From Sphingorhabdus pulchriflava (GTDB lineage Bacteria; Pseudomonadota; Alphaproteobacteria; Sphingomonadales; Sphingomonadaceae): a stretch of 64,000 nt of DNA. Both the position numbers and the translations under genes were made by a program. The stretch covers positions 310,001 through 374,000 of the forward strand of contig NZ_QRGP01000001.1 of assembly GCF_003367235.1 (NCBI RefSeq), written 5' to 3'. This document shows positions 1 through 10,027 of this stretch, in pieces; positions within the stretch are counted from its first letter, which is position 1, and the number at the start of each line of letters is the position of its first letter. A model generated the notes under the pieces. That model ran no database searches, had not been told where the DNA came from, and saw only the letters and a list, made by a program, of their open reading frames with translations.

Positions 1-425
1 GCGCAGCGGTAGCGCAGGCGGCGCGTGATGAGGGACGGTTGCTGCCCAAGGGCCTTATCCTGATCTGCCCCTGGCTTGACGTGGCGGTTTCACATCCCGA
101 CCAACCGGCGATTGAACCGCGCGATTGTGTGCTGACCATAGGCGGCACGCATGCCGCGGCCAAACTCTACGCCCGTGACTTGCCGCTCAGCGACCCCAGG
201 GTCAGTCCGCTGTTCGGCGATTGGGAAGGCCTGCCACCGATGCTGATGTTCGGCGGCGGCGACGACATATTGGTTCCCGATGCACGGGTGTTGAAAGCCA
301 AGCTGCCCTCAATCGACTATGTCGAGGAAACCGGGATGATGCACGACTGGCCAATCTTCTTCCTGCGTGAAAGCCGGGCGGCGCAGGCGCGGATGGCGGA
401 GTTTGTAGTGCGGAACAGCACCTGA
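1..425 (+). CDS. alpha/beta hydrolase (HSL/fold-3 type), C-terminal part
   Basis: The reading frame is open at the left edge (first whole codon at 3) and ends with TGA at 423-425, so only about 140 C-terminal residues are present. They read as the end of a hormone-sensitive-lipase-type esterase: ICPWLDV after the missing nucleophile elbow, an Asp in GGGDDILVPD that fits the catalytic acid, and a His in GMMHDWP that fits the catalytic His. In this family these complete the Ser-Asp-His triad that hydrolyses short-chain esters. The substrate cannot be told from this fragment. It is unrelated to the ribosomal genes that follow 229 bases later. Confidence 0.8.
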   Translation, partial: AAVAQAARDEGRLLPKGLILICPWLDVAVSHPDQPAIEPRDCVLTIGGTHAAAKLYARDLPLSDPRVSPLFGDWEGLPPMLMFGGGDDILVPDARVLKAKLPSIDYVEETGMMHDWPIFFLRESRAAQARMAEFVVRNST

Positions 426-456
426 CCAGTTGCTGTTACGCAGCGTTCCTTCACGC

Positions 457-485
457 TTGACCGTTAGATGCATTGCCGCTAATGG
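457..485 (+). promoter_or_regulatory. candidate promoter for the rpsL (str) operon
   Basis: TTGACC at 457-462 matches the -35 consensus well. The hexamer 17 bases later (TAATGG, 480-485) is a poor -10 match. The long 5' leader that follows holds a small hairpin, GGCGGA (567-572) pairing with TCCGCC (587-592). The remainder of 426-654 shows nothing else I can name. Confidence 0.3.
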
Positions 486-654
486 CCCGCCTTCCCAAAA
501 GCGCGAGGAGTGATTCTCCGTGCCCACAGGAAAACCCACATAGGCTGAACATTGTTCGACAGGCCGGGCGGAACCAAGGCTGAGCCTCCGCCGCGCCCCT
601 TAAAAGGCATCGTCTTGTCGCGCAAAGTAACCAACTTATTTTCAAGGTGAAGAT

Positions 655-1026
655 ATGCCAACGATTAACCAGCTGGTCCGCAAGGGCCGGACCCCGCAGA
701 AGGCCAAGTCAAAGGTCCCTGCAATGGATCAGAACCCGCAAAAGCGTGGTGTCTGCACCCGCGTTTATACCACGACTCCGAAAAAGCCGAACTCCGCTCT
801 TCGTAAGGTTGCCAAGATCCGTCTGACCAACCAGCGCGAAGTCATTTCCTATATCCCGGGCGAAGGCCACAACCTGCAGGAGCACAGCGTTGTGCTTATC
901 CGCGGTGGTCGTGTTCGCGACCTTCCCGGTGTCCGTTACCATGTCCTGCGCGGCGTGCTCGACACACAGGGCGTTAAGGACCGCAAGCAGTCGCGTTCGA
1001 AATACGGCGCGAAGCGTCCTAAGTAA
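655..1026 (+). CDS. rpsL: 30S ribosomal protein S12
   Basis: S12 is the decoding-centre protein of the small subunit and the classical streptomycin target. The 123 residues are full length and carry [13 protein letters not shown] (Lys43 conserved) and [15 protein letters not shown]. Position 88, codon CGC at 916-918, is Arg, whereas E. coli and most bacteria have Lys; Lys88Arg is a known streptomycin-resistance substitution elsewhere. SD AAGGTGA lies just upstream of the ATG. It is the first gene of the str operon and is followed by rpsG after 17 bases. Confidence 0.98.
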   Translation: MPTINQLVRKGRTPQKAKSKVPAMDQNPQKRGVCTRVYTTTPKKPNSALRKVAKIRLTNQREVISYIPGEGHNLQEHSVVLIRGGRVRDLPGVRYHVLRGVLDTQGVKDRKQSRSKYGAKRPK

Positions 1027-1043
1027 GATCGGGAGAATAGAAA

Positions 1044-1514
1044 ATGTCACGTCGTCGTCGTCCCGAAAAGCGGGTCATCCTGCCCGATCCCAAATTTGGT
1101 GATCTGGTGCTTTCGAAATTCATGAACAACCTGATGCTTGACGGCAAAAAATCCGTTGCAGAGCGCATTGTTTATGGTGCGCTTGAAACCGTCGAAGCCA
1201 AGGCAAAGAAGGACCCTGTCCAGCTTTTCCATGATGCGCTGAACAACGTAAAGCCGGGAATCGAAGTCCGCAGCCGTCGTGTTGGTGGTGCGACTTATCA
1301 GGTTCCTTGCGAAGTCCGCCCGGAACGTGCGCAGGCGCTTGCGATCCGTTGGCTGATTTCGGCTTCGCGCAACCGCAGCGAGACCACTATGGCTGCCCGT
1401 CTTTCGGGTGAGCTTCTCGATGCTGCCAACAACCGTGGCAACGCCGTCAAGAAGCGCGAAGACACGCACCGTATGGCCGAAGCCAACCGTGCCTTCGCAC
1501 ACTATCGCTGGTAA
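1044..1514 (+). CDS. rpsG: 30S ribosomal protein S7
   Basis: S7 nucleates assembly of the 30S head by binding the 3' major domain of 16S rRNA. The 156 residues match the usual length, starting SRRRRPEKR and ending [15 protein letters not shown], as in family members. It is co-transcribed with rpsL and followed by a GC-rich hairpin before fusA. In E. coli S7 autoregulates the str operon by binding the rpsL-rpsG intergenic RNA; here that spacer is only 17 bases, so any such control would have to sit elsewhere. Confidence 0.98.
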   Translation: MSRRRRPEKRVILPDPKFGDLVLSKFMNNLMLDGKKSVAERIVYGALETVEAKAKKDPVQLFHDALNNVKPGIEVRSRRVGGATYQVPCEVRPERAQALAIRWLISASRNRSETTMAARLSGELLDAANNRGNAVKKREDTHRMAEANRAFAHYRW

Positions 1515-1555
1515 TTGGCCTAGCCAGTCCACGATAGCGTCACAAACGCAAATTA

Positions 1556-1580
1556 GGGGGCTGGTTTCTGACCGGCCCCC
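1556..1580 (+). promoter_or_regulatory. stable hairpin between rpsG and fusA
   Basis: GGGGGCTGGT (1556-1565) pairs with ACCGGCCCCC (1571-1580) around a 5-nt loop, a 10-bp stem with one G-U pair. No T-run follows, so it is more likely an RNA processing, stability or protein-binding element than a terminator. Confidence 0.5.
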
Positions 1581-1622
1581 GCAACTATAGGGCGATAAGG
1601 CCCTCTCACTGGAGTGAAGACC

Positions 1623-3695
1623 ATGGCACGCAGCCATCCGTTGGAAAAATATCGCAATTTTGGCATCATGGCGCACATCGATGCCGGTAAGACTACGACT
1701 ACCGAGCGTATCCTTTATTACACCGGCAAGTCCTACAAGATCGGCGAAGTCCATGACGGCGCCGCGACCATGGACTGGATGGAGCAGGAACAGGAGCGTG
1801 GCATCACGATCACTTCGGCTGCCACCACCTGCTTCTGGAATGATCACCGCCTGAACATCATCGACACCCCCGGCCACGTTGACTTCACCATCGAAGTTGA
1901 ACGTTCGCTGCGCGTGCTCGACGGTGCGGTCGCTGCGTTTGACGGCGTTGCCGGTGTTGAACCGCAGTCGGAAACCGTGTGGCGCCAGGCCGACAAATAT
2001 GGCGTTCCCCGGATGTGCTTCATCAACAAGCTCGACCGTACCGGTGCGAACTTCTATTATTGCGTGCAGACGATCATCGACCGTCTGGGCGCGACCCCGG
2101 CTGTGCTCTATCTTCCCATCGGTGCGGAAAGCGATTTCAAGGGTCTGGTCGACCTGGTCGAAAGCCGCGGCATCATCTGGAAAGATGAAAGCCTGGGTGC
2201 AGAATTCGAATATATCGAAATTCCTGCTGATATGGCCGACAAGGCTGCCGAATATCGCGAAAAGCTTATCGAACTTGCTGTCGAGCAGGACGATGCCGCG
2301 ATGGAAGCATATCTCGATGGTAATGAACCCGATGTCGCAACACTGAAGGCGTTGATCCGCAAGGGCACGTTGAACCAGTCGTTCGTTCCCGTTCTTTGTG
2401 GCTCCGCGTTCAAGAACAAGGGCGTGCAGGCTCTGCTCGACGCCGTTGTCGATTATCTGCCTTCGCCGCTCGACATTCCTGACGTGCAGGGTGTGAAGAT
2501 GGACAGCGATGAAAAGGATAGCCGCAAGGCTGCCGACGATGCGTCCTTCTCGGCTCTGGCATTCAAGGTGATGAACGACCCGTTCGTCGGCTCGCTGACC
2601 TTCATCCGCATCTATTCGGGCACGCTCACCAAGGGCACCTACCTGAACTCGGTGAAGGACAAGAAGGAAAAGGTCGGTCGTATGCTCGAAATGCATGCGA
2701 ACGAGCGTAAGGACATTGACGAAGCCTTTGCTGGCGACATCATTGCGCTTGCTGGCATGAAAGAAACCACCACCGGCGATACTCTGTGCGCCGAACGCGA
2801 TCCTATTGTGCTCGAACGCATGGAATTCCCCGAGCCGGTTATCGAACTGTCGGTTGAACCCAAGACCAAGGCTGATCAGGAAAAGATGGGCATCGCGCTC
2901 AACCGCCTGTCGGCTGAAGATCCCTCATTCCGCGTTTCGACCGACCATGAATCGGGCCAGACAATCATCAAGGGCATGGGCGAGCTTCACCTCGACATCA
3001 TCGTTGATCGTATGCGCCGCGAATTCAAGGTTGAGGCCAATGTCGGCGCGCCGCAGGTGGCATACCGCGAATATCTCGCTCGCGCTGTCGACATCGATTA
3101 CACCCACAAGAAACAGTCAGGTGGGTCGGGCCAGTTCGGTCGCATCAAGTTCAAGGTAACACCGGGCGAGCGTGGTGCAGGCATCACCTTCACCGATGCG
3201 GTCAAGGGCGGTAACATTCCGAAGGAATATATCCCCTCGGTTGAAAAGGGCATGCGCGAAACCGCCGAAAGCGGCTCGCTCATCGGCTTCCCGATCATCG
3301 ACTTTGACATCGAACTGTATGACGGCGCCTATCACGATGTCGACTCATCGGCGCTGGCGTTCGAAATCGCAGGTCGTGCCGGTATGCGCGAAGCCGCGCA
3401 GAAGGCAGGCATCAAGCTTCTCGAACCGATCATGAAGGTCGAAGTCGTTTCTCCGGAAGAATATCTGGGCGACGTCATCGGCGACATGAACTCGCGTCGT
3501 GGCATGATCCAGGGCACCGATACCCGCGGCAATGCGCAGGTTGTCGAAGCCATGGTGCCGCTGGCGAACATGTTTGGGTACGTCAACCAGCTGCGTTCGT
3601 TCACGCAGGGACGCGCCAACTACTCGATGCATTTCTCGCATTATGACGAGGTTCCGGCAAACGTCGCAGCCGAAGTCAAAGAGAAGCTTGCCTGA
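1623..3695 (+). CDS. fusA: elongation factor G
   Basis: EF-G is the GTPase that drives ribosomal translocation and, with RRF, recycling. The 690 residues are full length: G1 motif AHIDAGKTT near residue 17, [13 protein letters not shown], then domains II-V with a typical C-terminus. I start it at ATG 1623 rather than the in-frame GTG at 1614, because the SD GGAG (1611-1614) is correctly spaced for 1623 and the product then begins [12 protein letters not shown] as in homologues. It sits in the standard str order rpsL-rpsG-fusA-tuf. Confidence 0.98.
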   Translation: MARSHPLEKYRNFGIMAHIDAGKTTTTERILYYTGKSYKIGEVHDGAATMDWMEQEQERGITITSAATTCFWNDHRLNIIDTPGHVDFTIEVERSLRVLDGAVAAFDGVAGVEPQSETVWRQADKYGVPRMCFINKLDRTGANFYYCVQTIIDRLGATPAVLYLPIGAESDFKGLVDLVESRGIIWKDESLGAEFEYIEIPADMADKAAEYREKLIELAVEQDDAAMEAYLDGNEPDVATLKALIRKGTLNQSFVPVLCGSAFKNKGVQALLDAVVDYLPSPLDIPDVQGVKMDSDEKDSRKAADDASFSALAFKVMNDPFVGSLTFIRIYSGTLTKGTYLNSVKDKKEKVGRMLEMHANERKDIDEAFAGDIIALAGMKETTTGDTLCAERDPIVLERMEFPEPVIELSVEPKTKADQEKMGIALNRLSAEDPSFRVSTDHESGQTIIKGMGELHLDIIVDRMRREFKVEANVGAPQVAYREYLARAVDIDYTHKKQSGGSGQFGRIKFKVTPGERGAGITFTDAVKGGNIPKEYIPSVEKGMRETAESGSLIGFPIIDFDIELYDGAYHDVDSSALAFEIAGRAGMREAAQKAGIKLLEPIMKVEVVSPEEYLGDVIGDMNSRRGMIQGTDTRGNAQVVEAMVPLANMFGYVNQLRSFTQGRANYSMHFSHYDEVPANVAAEVKEKLA

Positions 3696-3713
3696 TTGGC
3701 AAGAACGGACTAA

Positions 3714-3743
3714 GGGCGGCGCCTGATTCAGCAGGCGTCGTCC
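3714..3743 (+). promoter_or_regulatory. stable hairpin between fusA and tuf
   Basis: GGGCGGCGCCTG (3714-3725) pairs with CAGGCGTCGTCC (3732-3743), a 12-bp stem with two G-U pairs and a 6-nt loop. No T-run follows. It resembles the other hairpins placed between genes of this operon. Confidence 0.5.
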
Positions 3744-3785
3744 AAACTGATCAAAAGACACCTAATCCAGAAGAAGGTTTGAACA

Positions 3786-4976
3786 ATGGCAAAGGCTAAA
3801 TTTGAGCGGACGAAACCGCACTGCAACATCGGCACCATCGGTCACGTTGACCATGGCAAGACCACGCTGACCGCTGCGATCACCAAGATCATGGCTGAAA
3901 TCAACGGCGGTGAAGCTGTTGACTTCGCAAACATCGACAAGGCTCCCGAAGAGCGCGAGCGCGGCATCACCATTTCGACCGCACACGTCGAATATGAAAC
4001 CGCCAACCGTCACTATGCCCACGTCGATTGCCCGGGCCACGCTGACTATGTGAAGAACATGATCACCGGTGCTGCCCAGATGGACGGCGCGATCCTCGTT
4101 GTGAACTCGGCTGACGGCCCGATGCCGCAGACCCGCGAGCACATCCTGCTTGCCCGTCAGGTTGGCGTTCCTGCACTGGTCGTTTACATGAACAAGGTTG
4201 ACCAGGTTGATGACGCCGAAATCCTCGAGCTCGTCGAAATGGAAATCCGCGAGCTGTTGAGCAGCTATGGCTTTGACGGCGACAACATCCCCGTTGTCAA
4301 GGGTTCGGCACTTGCCGCACTTGAAGGCCGTGACGACGAAATCGGCAAGAACTCGATCATCGCGCTGATGGATGCTGTTGACAGCGCCATTCCGCAGCCC
4401 GAGCGTCCGGTTGACAAGCCGTTCCTGATGCCCGTCGAAGACGTGTTCTCGATCTCTGGTCGTGGTACCGTTGTGACCGGTCGCGTCGAAACCGGTATCG
4501 TCAAGGTTGGTGAAGAAGTCGAAATCGTCGGCATCAAGGACACCAAGAAGACGACCGTTACCGGCGTTGAAATGTTCCGCAAGCTGCTCGACGAAGGTCG
4601 TGCAGGCGACAACATCGGCGCGCTGATCCGTGGCGTTGGCCGTGAAGAAGTTGAGCGTGGCCAGGTTCTGGCGAAGCCCGGTTCGGTTACGCCGCACACC
4701 GAGTTCTCGGCTGAAATCTACGTTCTGTCGAAGGATGAAGGCGGCCGTCACACGCCGTTCTTTGCGAACTATCGTCCGCAGTTCTACTTCCGCACCACCG
4801 ACGTGACCGGCGAAGTGATCCTTCCCGAAGGCACTGAAATGGTTATGCCTGGCGACAACGTCACGATCGCTGTCAAGCTGATCGCGCCGATCGCCATGGA
4901 GCAGGGCCTGCGCTTTGCTATCCGTGAAGGTGGCCGCACCGTCGGTTCTGGGGTTGTCAGCACCATCACGAAGTAA
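3786..4976 (+). CDS. tuf: elongation factor Tu
   Basis: EF-Tu delivers aminoacyl-tRNA to the ribosomal A site. The 396 residues are full length with GHVDHGKTT near residue 19, [17 protein letters not shown] and [12 protein letters not shown], giving the GTPase domain plus two beta-barrels. SD GAAGAAGG lies upstream of ATG 3786. It is the only tuf copy in the window; many proteobacteria keep a second near the rRNA or nusG loci. A hairpin follows the stop and separates it from rpsJ. Confidence 0.98.
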   Translation: MAKAKFERTKPHCNIGTIGHVDHGKTTLTAAITKIMAEINGGEAVDFANIDKAPEERERGITISTAHVEYETANRHYAHVDCPGHADYVKNMITGAAQMDGAILVVNSADGPMPQTREHILLARQVGVPALVVYMNKVDQVDDAEILELVEMEIRELLSSYGFDGDNIPVVKGSALAALEGRDDEIGKNSIIALMDAVDSAIPQPERPVDKPFLMPVEDVFSISGRGTVVTGRVETGIVKVGEEVEIVGIKDTKKTTVTGVEMFRKLLDEGRAGDNIGALIRGVGREEVERGQVLAKPGSVTPHTEFSAEIYVLSKDEGGRHTPFFANYRPQFYFRTTDVTGEVILPEGTEMVMPGDNVTIAVKLIAPIAMEQGLRFAIREGGRTVGSGVVSTITK

Positions 4977-4990
4977 TATAGGCCGCGCAT

Positions 4991-5017
4991 CCCGCCCGAT
5001 TCTCTGATTCGGGCGGG
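4991..5017 (+). terminator. probable terminator or attenuator after tuf
   Basis: CCCGCCCGA (4991-4999) pairs perfectly with TCGGGCGGG (5009-5017) around a 9-nt loop. It is followed by GCGGTTTATTGAATTTT, T-rich but interrupted, so readthrough into rpsJ is possible. Confidence 0.55.
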
Positions 5018-5120
5018 GCGGTTTATTGAATTTTATAGACAGCTGTCCCGGCATCCTATTGGGGTTGGGCTGGCTGTTTTTCGCTCTTTGATACTGGTAG
5101 AATTTGGAATTGGTTTGACC

Positions 5121-5432
5121 ATGGAAACGCAGAATATCCGCATTCGTCTGAAAGCATTTGACCATCGCGTCCTCGATCAGGCGACTGGTGATATCGCTGA
5201 CACCGCACGCCGCACTGGCGCACTTATCCGCGGTCCCATCCCCCTTCCTACCCGTATAGAAAAGTTCACCGTCAATCGCGGCCCGCACGTCGACAAAAAG
5301 TCGCGCGAGCAGTTTGAGGTGCGCACTTACAAGCGGCTGCTGGATATCGTGCAGCCCACCCCGCAGACGGTCGATGCTTTGATGAAGCTCGAGCTCGCTG
5401 CTGGCGTTAATGTAGAAATCAAGCTGGCCTAA
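5121..5432 (+). CDS. rpsJ: 30S ribosomal protein S10
   Basis: S10 is a 30S head protein that also partners NusB in antitermination. From ATG 5121 the product is 103 residues, [19 protein letters not shown], the normal length. A TTG 33 bases upstream in the same frame would add 11 unfamiliar residues and is rejected. The SD is weak (TTGGAA about 12 bases upstream). It heads the S10 operon but is separated from rplC by a 156-base structured spacer. Confidence 0.97.
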   Translation: METQNIRIRLKAFDHRVLDQATGDIADTARRTGALIRGPIPLPTRIEKFTVNRGPHVDKKSREQFEVRTYKRLLDIVQPTPQTVDALMKLELAAGVNVEIKLA

Positions 5433-5465
5433 GGCTGGCGAGGTAGGGATACCGCCGGATTTGTT

Positions 5466-5567
5466 CCGGGCTGCGTCCCCCGTCTTCCCTCTTGTTTGAG
5501 GGGTTCAGCCCGGACGGGGCGATGCATGACAATCAGGGCTGACAAGCCGGATGGATGGTCCATTCGG
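5466..5567 (+). promoter_or_regulatory. two-hairpin leader between rpsJ and rplC
   Basis: CCGGGCTG (5466-5473) pairs with CAGCCCGG (5506-5513), enclosing CCCTC (5487-5491)/GAGGG (5498-5502). A second hairpin, CCGGATGGA (5547-5555) with TCCATTCGG (5559-5567), lies just before the rplC SD TAGGAG. No T-run is seen. The arrangement looks like a ribosomal-protein leader RNA. Confidence 0.5.
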
Positions 5568-5588
5568 CCTCTGTAGGAGAAACTGGTC

Positions 5589-6425
5589 ATGCGTACTGGC
5601 GTGATCGCCAAAAAAATGGGCATGATGCGCCTCTTCAATGAAGATGGTCGTCACGTACCTGTCACCGTTCTGGCGCTGGAAGGCTGCCAGGTGGTTGGAC
5701 AACGCAACGAAGACAAGGATGGCTATTATGCTGTTCGTCTCGGAGCAGGTGCCCGTAAGGCGAAAAATGTAAACAAGCCGCAACGTGGTGAATTTGCCAA
5801 GGCTCAGGTTGAGCCCAAGGCCCGCGTTGCTGAATTCCGCGTCGACAATGCCGACGGGCTGCTGCCTGTGGGCGCAACCATTGCGGCTGACCACTTTGTG
5901 GACGGCCAGCTGGTCGACATCACTGGCCACACCCAGGGTAAGGGTTTTGCTGGTGCGATGAAGCGTTGGGGTTTCGGCGGTATGCGCGCAACCCACGGTG
6001 TTTCGATCTCGCACCGCGCCCATGGTTCGACGGGTAACCGTCAGGATCCGGGTAAGGTTTTCAAGAACAAGAAAATGGCAGGTCACATGGGTGACCGTCA
6101 GCGTACCCAGCAGAATCTGGAAATCGTCCGCACCGACGTTGCGCGCGGACTGATTTTCGTTCGTGGCTCGGTTCCGGGTTCGAAGAATGGCTGGTTGCTC
6201 GTTCGCGATGCCGTCAAGGTTCCGGCACCCGAAGGTGCTCCGTTCCCGGGCGCGCTGAAAAACGACAATGAAGCGCCGGTCATCGAGGAAGAAGTGGTCG
6301 TTGCCGCTGAAGCCGAAGTCACCGAAGCTCCGGCTGTAGAAGCTGCTGCTGAAGCACCTGCCGCTGAAACCCCTGCAGCCGAGGCACCCGCCGCGGACGC
6401 AGGCGAAGAGCAGAAGGAGGGCTAA
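5589..6425 (+). CDS. rplC: 50S ribosomal protein L3 with a long acidic C-terminal tail
   Basis: L3 binds domain VI of 23S rRNA and reaches the peptidyl-transferase centre. Residues 1 to about 210 are the normal L3 fold, with [17 protein letters not shown] and the [14 protein letters not shown] loop. The following 60 or so residues are Ala/Glu/Pro-rich ([20 protein letters not shown]) and end EEQKEG, an extension absent from E. coli L3 (209 aa). An acidic tail on a basic rRNA-binding protein is unusual; its function is unknown. rplD follows after three bases. Confidence 0.97.
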   Translation: MRTGVIAKKMGMMRLFNEDGRHVPVTVLALEGCQVVGQRNEDKDGYYAVRLGAGARKAKNVNKPQRGEFAKAQVEPKARVAEFRVDNADGLLPVGATIAADHFVDGQLVDITGHTQGKGFAGAMKRWGFGGMRATHGVSISHRAHGSTGNRQDPGKVFKNKKMAGHMGDRQRTQQNLEIVRTDVARGLIFVRGSVPGSKNGWLLVRDAVKVPAPEGAPFPGALKNDNEAPVIEEEVVVAAEAEVTEAPAVEAAAEAPAAETPAAEAPAADAGEEQKEG

Positions 6426-6428
6426 GCC

Positions 6429-7055
6429 ATGAAGCTCAAGGTTCAAACCCTCGACGCCAAGGCAAAAGGCGACATTGATCTGAATGATGCTGTGTTCGGC
6501 CTCGAACCGCGCGCAGACATTCTGCACCGCATCATCACCTGGCAGCGTGAAAAGGCACGCGGTACGGCTCGTCCGACCCGCGAGCGTTCAGACGTTTCCC
6601 GCACCGGCAAGAAGTTCGGTCGTCAGAAGGGTGGCGGTACTGCCCGTCACGGTGACCGTGCTGCCCCGACTTTCATCGGTGGTGGTAAGGCTCACGGTGC
6701 CCGTCTGCGTGACTTCAACCCGTCGCTCAACAAGAAGATCCGTGCGCTCGGCCTGAAAATGGCGCTTTCGAGCAAGGCGAAAGCCGGCACGCTGATCGTT
6801 CTTGAAGATCTGGATATGAAAGAAGGCAAGACCAAGGCTCTTGCTGGTCAGCTTTCGAAGCTCGGCTTCGGCAAGACGACCCTCGTCATTGACGGTGAAG
6901 GCGTAAACGACAATTTCCGCAAGGCTTCGGCCAATATCGTCGGCGTCAATGTGCTCCCCGCCGTGGGCGCCAACGTCTATGACATTCTGAAGCATGAAAC
7001 GCTGGTCCTGACCCGCGCTGCGGTTGAAAAGCTGGAGGCCCGTTTCAATGGCTAA
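6429..7055 (+). CDS. rplD: 50S ribosomal protein L4
   Basis: L4 lines the exit tunnel with a long loop and, in E. coli, represses its own operon. The 208 residues carry the loop motifs [19 protein letters not shown] and [14 protein letters not shown], where macrolide-resistance changes occur in other species; I see nothing abnormal there. Its stop overlaps the rplW start by 8 bases, implying translational coupling. Confidence 0.97.
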   Translation: MKLKVQTLDAKAKGDIDLNDAVFGLEPRADILHRIITWQREKARGTARPTRERSDVSRTGKKFGRQKGGGTARHGDRAAPTFIGGGKAHGARLRDFNPSLNKKIRALGLKMALSSKAKAGTLIVLEDLDMKEGKTKALAGQLSKLGFGKTTLVIDGEGVNDNFRKASANIVGVNVLPAVGANVYDILKHETLVLTRAAVEKLEARFNG

Positions 7056-7356
7056 GAAAGAAGCAATCGACGTCCGTCACTATGACGTGATCGTTGCGCC
7101 GCACATTACCGAAAAGGCGACCTTGCTGTCTGAAAACAACGCCGTTGTTTTCAAGGTGGCAGGCGATGCGACCAAGCCGCAGATCAAGGCCGCTGTGGAA
7201 GCATTGTTCGACGTCAAGGTAAAGGGCGTGAACACGCTTGTCCAAAAGGGCAAAGTCAAGCGGTGGAAGGGTAAGCCCTACACTCGCAACGACGTCAAAA
7301 AGGCCGTTGTGACGCTGGCTGAAGGCCAGTCGATCGACGTCACCACCGGTATCTAA
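7048..7356 (+). CDS. rplW: 50S ribosomal protein L23
   Basis: L23 sits at the tunnel exit and docks trigger factor and SRP. ATG 7048 gives 102 residues, [20 protein letters not shown], the family length. An in-frame TTG at 7024 inside rplD is rejected because SD GGAGG (7035-7039) serves 7048. It overlaps the end of rplD by 8 bases. Confidence 0.97.
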   Translation: MAKKEAIDVRHYDVIVAPHITEKATLLSENNAVVFKVAGDATKPQIKAAVEALFDVKVKGVNTLVQKGKVKRWKGKPYTRNDVKKAVVTLAEGQSIDVTTGI

Positions 7357-7366
7357 GGGCAGGAAA

Positions 7367-8203
7367 ATGGCACTCAAGAGCTACAAACCAACCAGCCCGG
7401 CGCGTCGCGGCCTCGTGCTCGTCGACCGTTCGAGCCTTTACAAGGGTAAGCCCGTCAAGGCGCTGACCGAAGGCAAGCGCAAGACCGGCGGTCGCAACAA
7501 CAAGGGCCATGTCACATCGCGTGGCATCGGCGGTGGTCACAAGCAGAAATATCGCATTGTCGACTTCAAGCGTCGCAAATGGGATATGCCTGCAACCGTC
7601 GAACGTCTGGAATATGACCCCAACCGCACGGCGTTCATTGCGCTGGTGAAATATGAGGATGGCGAACAAGCCTATATCCTCGCTCCGCAGCGCCTGAATG
7701 TTGGCGATACGGTGGTTGCTGGCGAAAAGACCGACGTTAAGCCGGGCAATGCGATGCTTCTGTCGCAGATGCCGGTGGGCACCATCTGTCACAACATCGA
7801 GATGAAGCCGGGCAAGGGTGGCCAGATCGCCCGTTCGGCAGGCACCTATGTGCAGCTCGTCGGACGTGATGGCGGCAAGGTCATCGTTCGCCTGAACTCG
7901 GGTGAGCAGCGCTACATCCTGGGTTCTTGCATGGGTACGGTTGGCGCGGTTTCGAACCCCGACAACTCGAACACCACGCTCGCCAAGGCTGGCCGCAACC
8001 GCTGGAAGGGCATCAAGCCCTTGACCCGCGGTGTTGCGAAGAACCCGGTCGACCACCCGCACGGTGGTGGTGAAGGCCGCACCTCGGGCGGTCGCCATCC
8101 GGTGACGCCATGGGGCAAGCCGACCAAGGGTGCCCGCACCCGTTCGAACAAATCGACTGACAAGATGATCATCCGGTCACGTCATGCGAAGAAGAAGAGG
8201 TAA
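7367..8203 (+). CDS. rplB: 50S ribosomal protein L2
   Basis: L2 is needed for subunit association and peptidyl transfer. The 278 residues are full length, with [20 protein letters not shown] near the N-terminus and the C-terminal [20 protein letters not shown] loop, whose conserved His lies near the peptidyl-transferase centre. SD GGGCAGGAAA precedes the ATG; rpsS follows after three bases. Confidence 0.98.
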   Translation: MALKSYKPTSPARRGLVLVDRSSLYKGKPVKALTEGKRKTGGRNNKGHVTSRGIGGGHKQKYRIVDFKRRKWDMPATVERLEYDPNRTAFIALVKYEDGEQAYILAPQRLNVGDTVVAGEKTDVKPGNAMLLSQMPVGTICHNIEMKPGKGGQIARSAGTYVQLVGRDGGKVIVRLNSGEQRYILGSCMGTVGAVSNPDNSNTTLAKAGRNRWKGIKPLTRGVAKNPVDHPHGGGEGRTSGGRHPVTPWGKPTKGARTRSNKSTDKMIIRSRHAKKKR

Positions 8204-8206
8204 GTC

Positions 8207-8482
8207 ATGGCTCGTTCCGTCTGGAAAGGTCCTTTTGTCGACCTTTATCTGCTGAAAAAGGCAGAAACCGCGCAGGATGCGAACAGCAGCGCGCCGATCA
8301 AGACCTGGTCGCGTCGCTCGACGATCCTGCCGCAATTCGTCGGCCTGACGTTCAACGTCTATAACGGCCACAAGTTCGTCCCTGTCTCGGTCAACGAAGA
8401 CATGGTCGGCCACAAGCTGGGCGAGTTCGCGCCCACCCGTACCTATCACGGTCACGGCGCAGACAAGAAGGGCAAACGCTAA
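8207..8482 (+). CDS. rpsS: 30S ribosomal protein S19
   Basis: S19 forms a heterodimer with S13 in the 30S head. The 91 residues contain [20 protein letters not shown] and end GADKKGKR, as expected. Its stop shares one base with the rplV start (TAATG), indicating coupled translation. Confidence 0.97.
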   Translation: MARSVWKGPFVDLYLLKKAETAQDANSSAPIKTWSRRSTILPQFVGLTFNVYNGHKFVPVSVNEDMVGHKLGEFAPTRTYHGHGADKKGKR

Positions 8483-8862
8483 TGGGTAAGCAAGCCGCCC
8501 CCCGCCGCGTAGGCGACAAGGAAGCGCTGGCTGTCGGCACCACCATTCGTGGTTCGGCCCAGAAGCTTAACCTGGTTGCAGCGTTGATCCGCGGTCGCAA
8601 GGTTGAAGAAGCATTGAACATCCTCAGCTTTTCGAAGCGTGCGATGGCTGTCGATGCGCGCAAGGTTCTGGCCTCGGCCATCGCCAATGCGGAAAACAAC
8701 CATAATCTCGACGTCGACAGCCTTGTCGTTGCCGAAGCCAGCGTTGGCAAGGCACTGACCATGAAGCGCTTCCACGCTCGTGGTCGTGGTAAGTCGACCC
8801 GCATCCTGAAACCGTTCAGCCGCTTGCGCATCGTCGTTCGCGAACAGGAAGAAGAGGCTTAA
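8482..8862 (+). CDS. rplV: 50S ribosomal protein L22
   Basis: L22 extends a beta-hairpin into the exit tunnel beside L4. The 126 residues include the hairpin region [20 protein letters not shown]. The start codon at 8482 reuses the last base of the rpsS stop. A short acidic end (EQEEEA) extends slightly past the E. coli protein (110 aa). Confidence 0.97.
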   Translation: MGKQAAPRRVGDKEALAVGTTIRGSAQKLNLVAALIRGRKVEEALNILSFSKRAMAVDARKVLASAIANAENNHNLDVDSLVVAEASVGKALTMKRFHARGRGKSTRILKPFSRLRIVVREQEEEA

Positions 8863-8864
8863 TC

Positions 8865-9569
8865 ATGGGTCAGAAGAGCAATCCAATCGGCCTCCGCCTG
8901 CAGATCAACCGCACGTGGGACAGCCGCTGGTTCGCCGAAGGTGCGGATTATGGCCGTATGCTTCTGGAAGATATCAACATCCGCAAGTTCGTGATGAAGA
9001 CACTTCCGCAGGCAGCCATTTCGAAGATCGTCATCGAACGTCCGGCCAAGCTGTGCCGCGTTTCGATCTACGCTGCCCGCCCCGGTGTCATCATCGGTAA
9101 AAAGGGTGCGGATATCGAGAAGCTGAAAAAAGCTATCGGCAAATATACCGACGCAGACGTTTCGCTGAACATTGTCGAAATCCGCAAGCCAGAAATCGAC
9201 TCGAAGCTTGTTGCGCAGGGCGTTGCTGACCAGCTGATCCGCCGTATCGCCTTCCGTCGCGCCATGAAGCGTGCGGTTCAGTCGGCGCTGCGTCTGGGTG
9301 CAGAAGGCATCAAGATCACCTGCGGTGGTCGTCTGGGCGGCGCAGAAATCGCGCGTACCGAATGGTATCGCGAAGGTCGCGTTCCGCTGCACACACTGCG
9401 TGCCAATGTTGACTATGCAGAAGCCGAAGCGCTGACCGCATATGGCATCATCGGCATCAAGGTCTGGATCTTCAAGGGTGAAATCCTGGGTCATGATCCG
9501 ATGGCAACCGACCGCCTGATGATGGAAGCGCAGACTTCGGGTGTTCGCCCGCAGTTTGAACGCCGCTGA
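8865..9569 (+). CDS. rpsC: 30S ribosomal protein S3
   Basis: S3 lines the mRNA entry channel and contributes helicase activity. The 234 residues show the KH-domain [16 protein letters not shown] loop and the C-terminal domain with [18 protein letters not shown] sequence ([20 protein letters not shown]). It begins two bases after rplV. Confidence 0.98.
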   Translation: MGQKSNPIGLRLQINRTWDSRWFAEGADYGRMLLEDINIRKFVMKTLPQAAISKIVIERPAKLCRVSIYAARPGVIIGKKGADIEKLKKAIGKYTDADVSLNIVEIRKPEIDSKLVAQGVADQLIRRIAFRRAMKRAVQSALRLGAEGIKITCGGRLGGAEIARTEWYREGRVPLHTLRANVDYAEAEALTAYGIIGIKVWIFKGEILGHDPMATDRLMMEAQTSGVRPQFERR

Positions 9570-9589
9570 TAGGAAGATAGGCAAGCATC

Positions 9590-10027
9590 ATGTTGCAACC
9601 TAAAAAACATAAATTCCGCAAGCAGTTCAAGGGCCGCATCCATGGCAATGCCAAGGGCGGTACCGATCTGAACTTCGGTTCTTACGGCCTGAAGGCTCTT
9701 GAGCCGGAACGTATCACCGCGCGTCAGATCGAAGCGGCTCGTCGTGCGATTACCCGTCACATCAAGCGTCAGGGTCGTTTGTGGATCCGCATTTTCCCCG
9801 ACGTGCCAGTTTCGAAGAAGCCGGCCGAAGTCCGTCAGGGTAAAGGTAAGGGTTCGGTCGAATATTGGGCAGCTCGCGTCAAGCCGGGCCGTATCCTGTT
9901 CGAACTCGACGGTGTTCCGGGCCCCATCGCTGCTGTGGCATTCAGCCGCGCTGCGATGAAGCTGCCGATCAAGACCAAGGTTGTTGCCCGTCTTGGCGAC
10001 ACCTCGCATCTGGGAGCCGAAGGATGA
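9590..10027 (+). CDS. rplP: 50S ribosomal protein L16
   Basis: L16 helps position tRNAs at the A site of the large subunit. The 145 residues start [16 protein letters not shown] and contain the conserved [10 protein letters not shown] and MGKGKG-like loop ([15 protein letters not shown]). The stop overlaps the rpmC start (ATGA). Confidence 0.97.
   Translation: MLQPKKHKFRKQFKGRIHGNAKGGTDLNFGSYGLKALEPERITARQIEAARRAITRHIKRQGRLWIRIFPDVPVSKKPAEVRQGKGKGSVEYWAARVKPGRILFELDGVPGPIAAVAFSRAAMKLPIKTKVVARLGDTSHLGAEG

Noticed and set aside
1047-2696. 549-codon open frame on the - strand across rpsG and fusA
   Set aside because: It is antisense to two certain essential genes, its composition mirrors their codon bias, it has no SD or recognisable domain, and highly expressed GC-rich genes commonly leave such frames open.
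3762-5288. 508-codon open frame on the - strand across tuf and rpsJ
   Set aside because: Same reason: exact shadow of tuf, no family resemblance.
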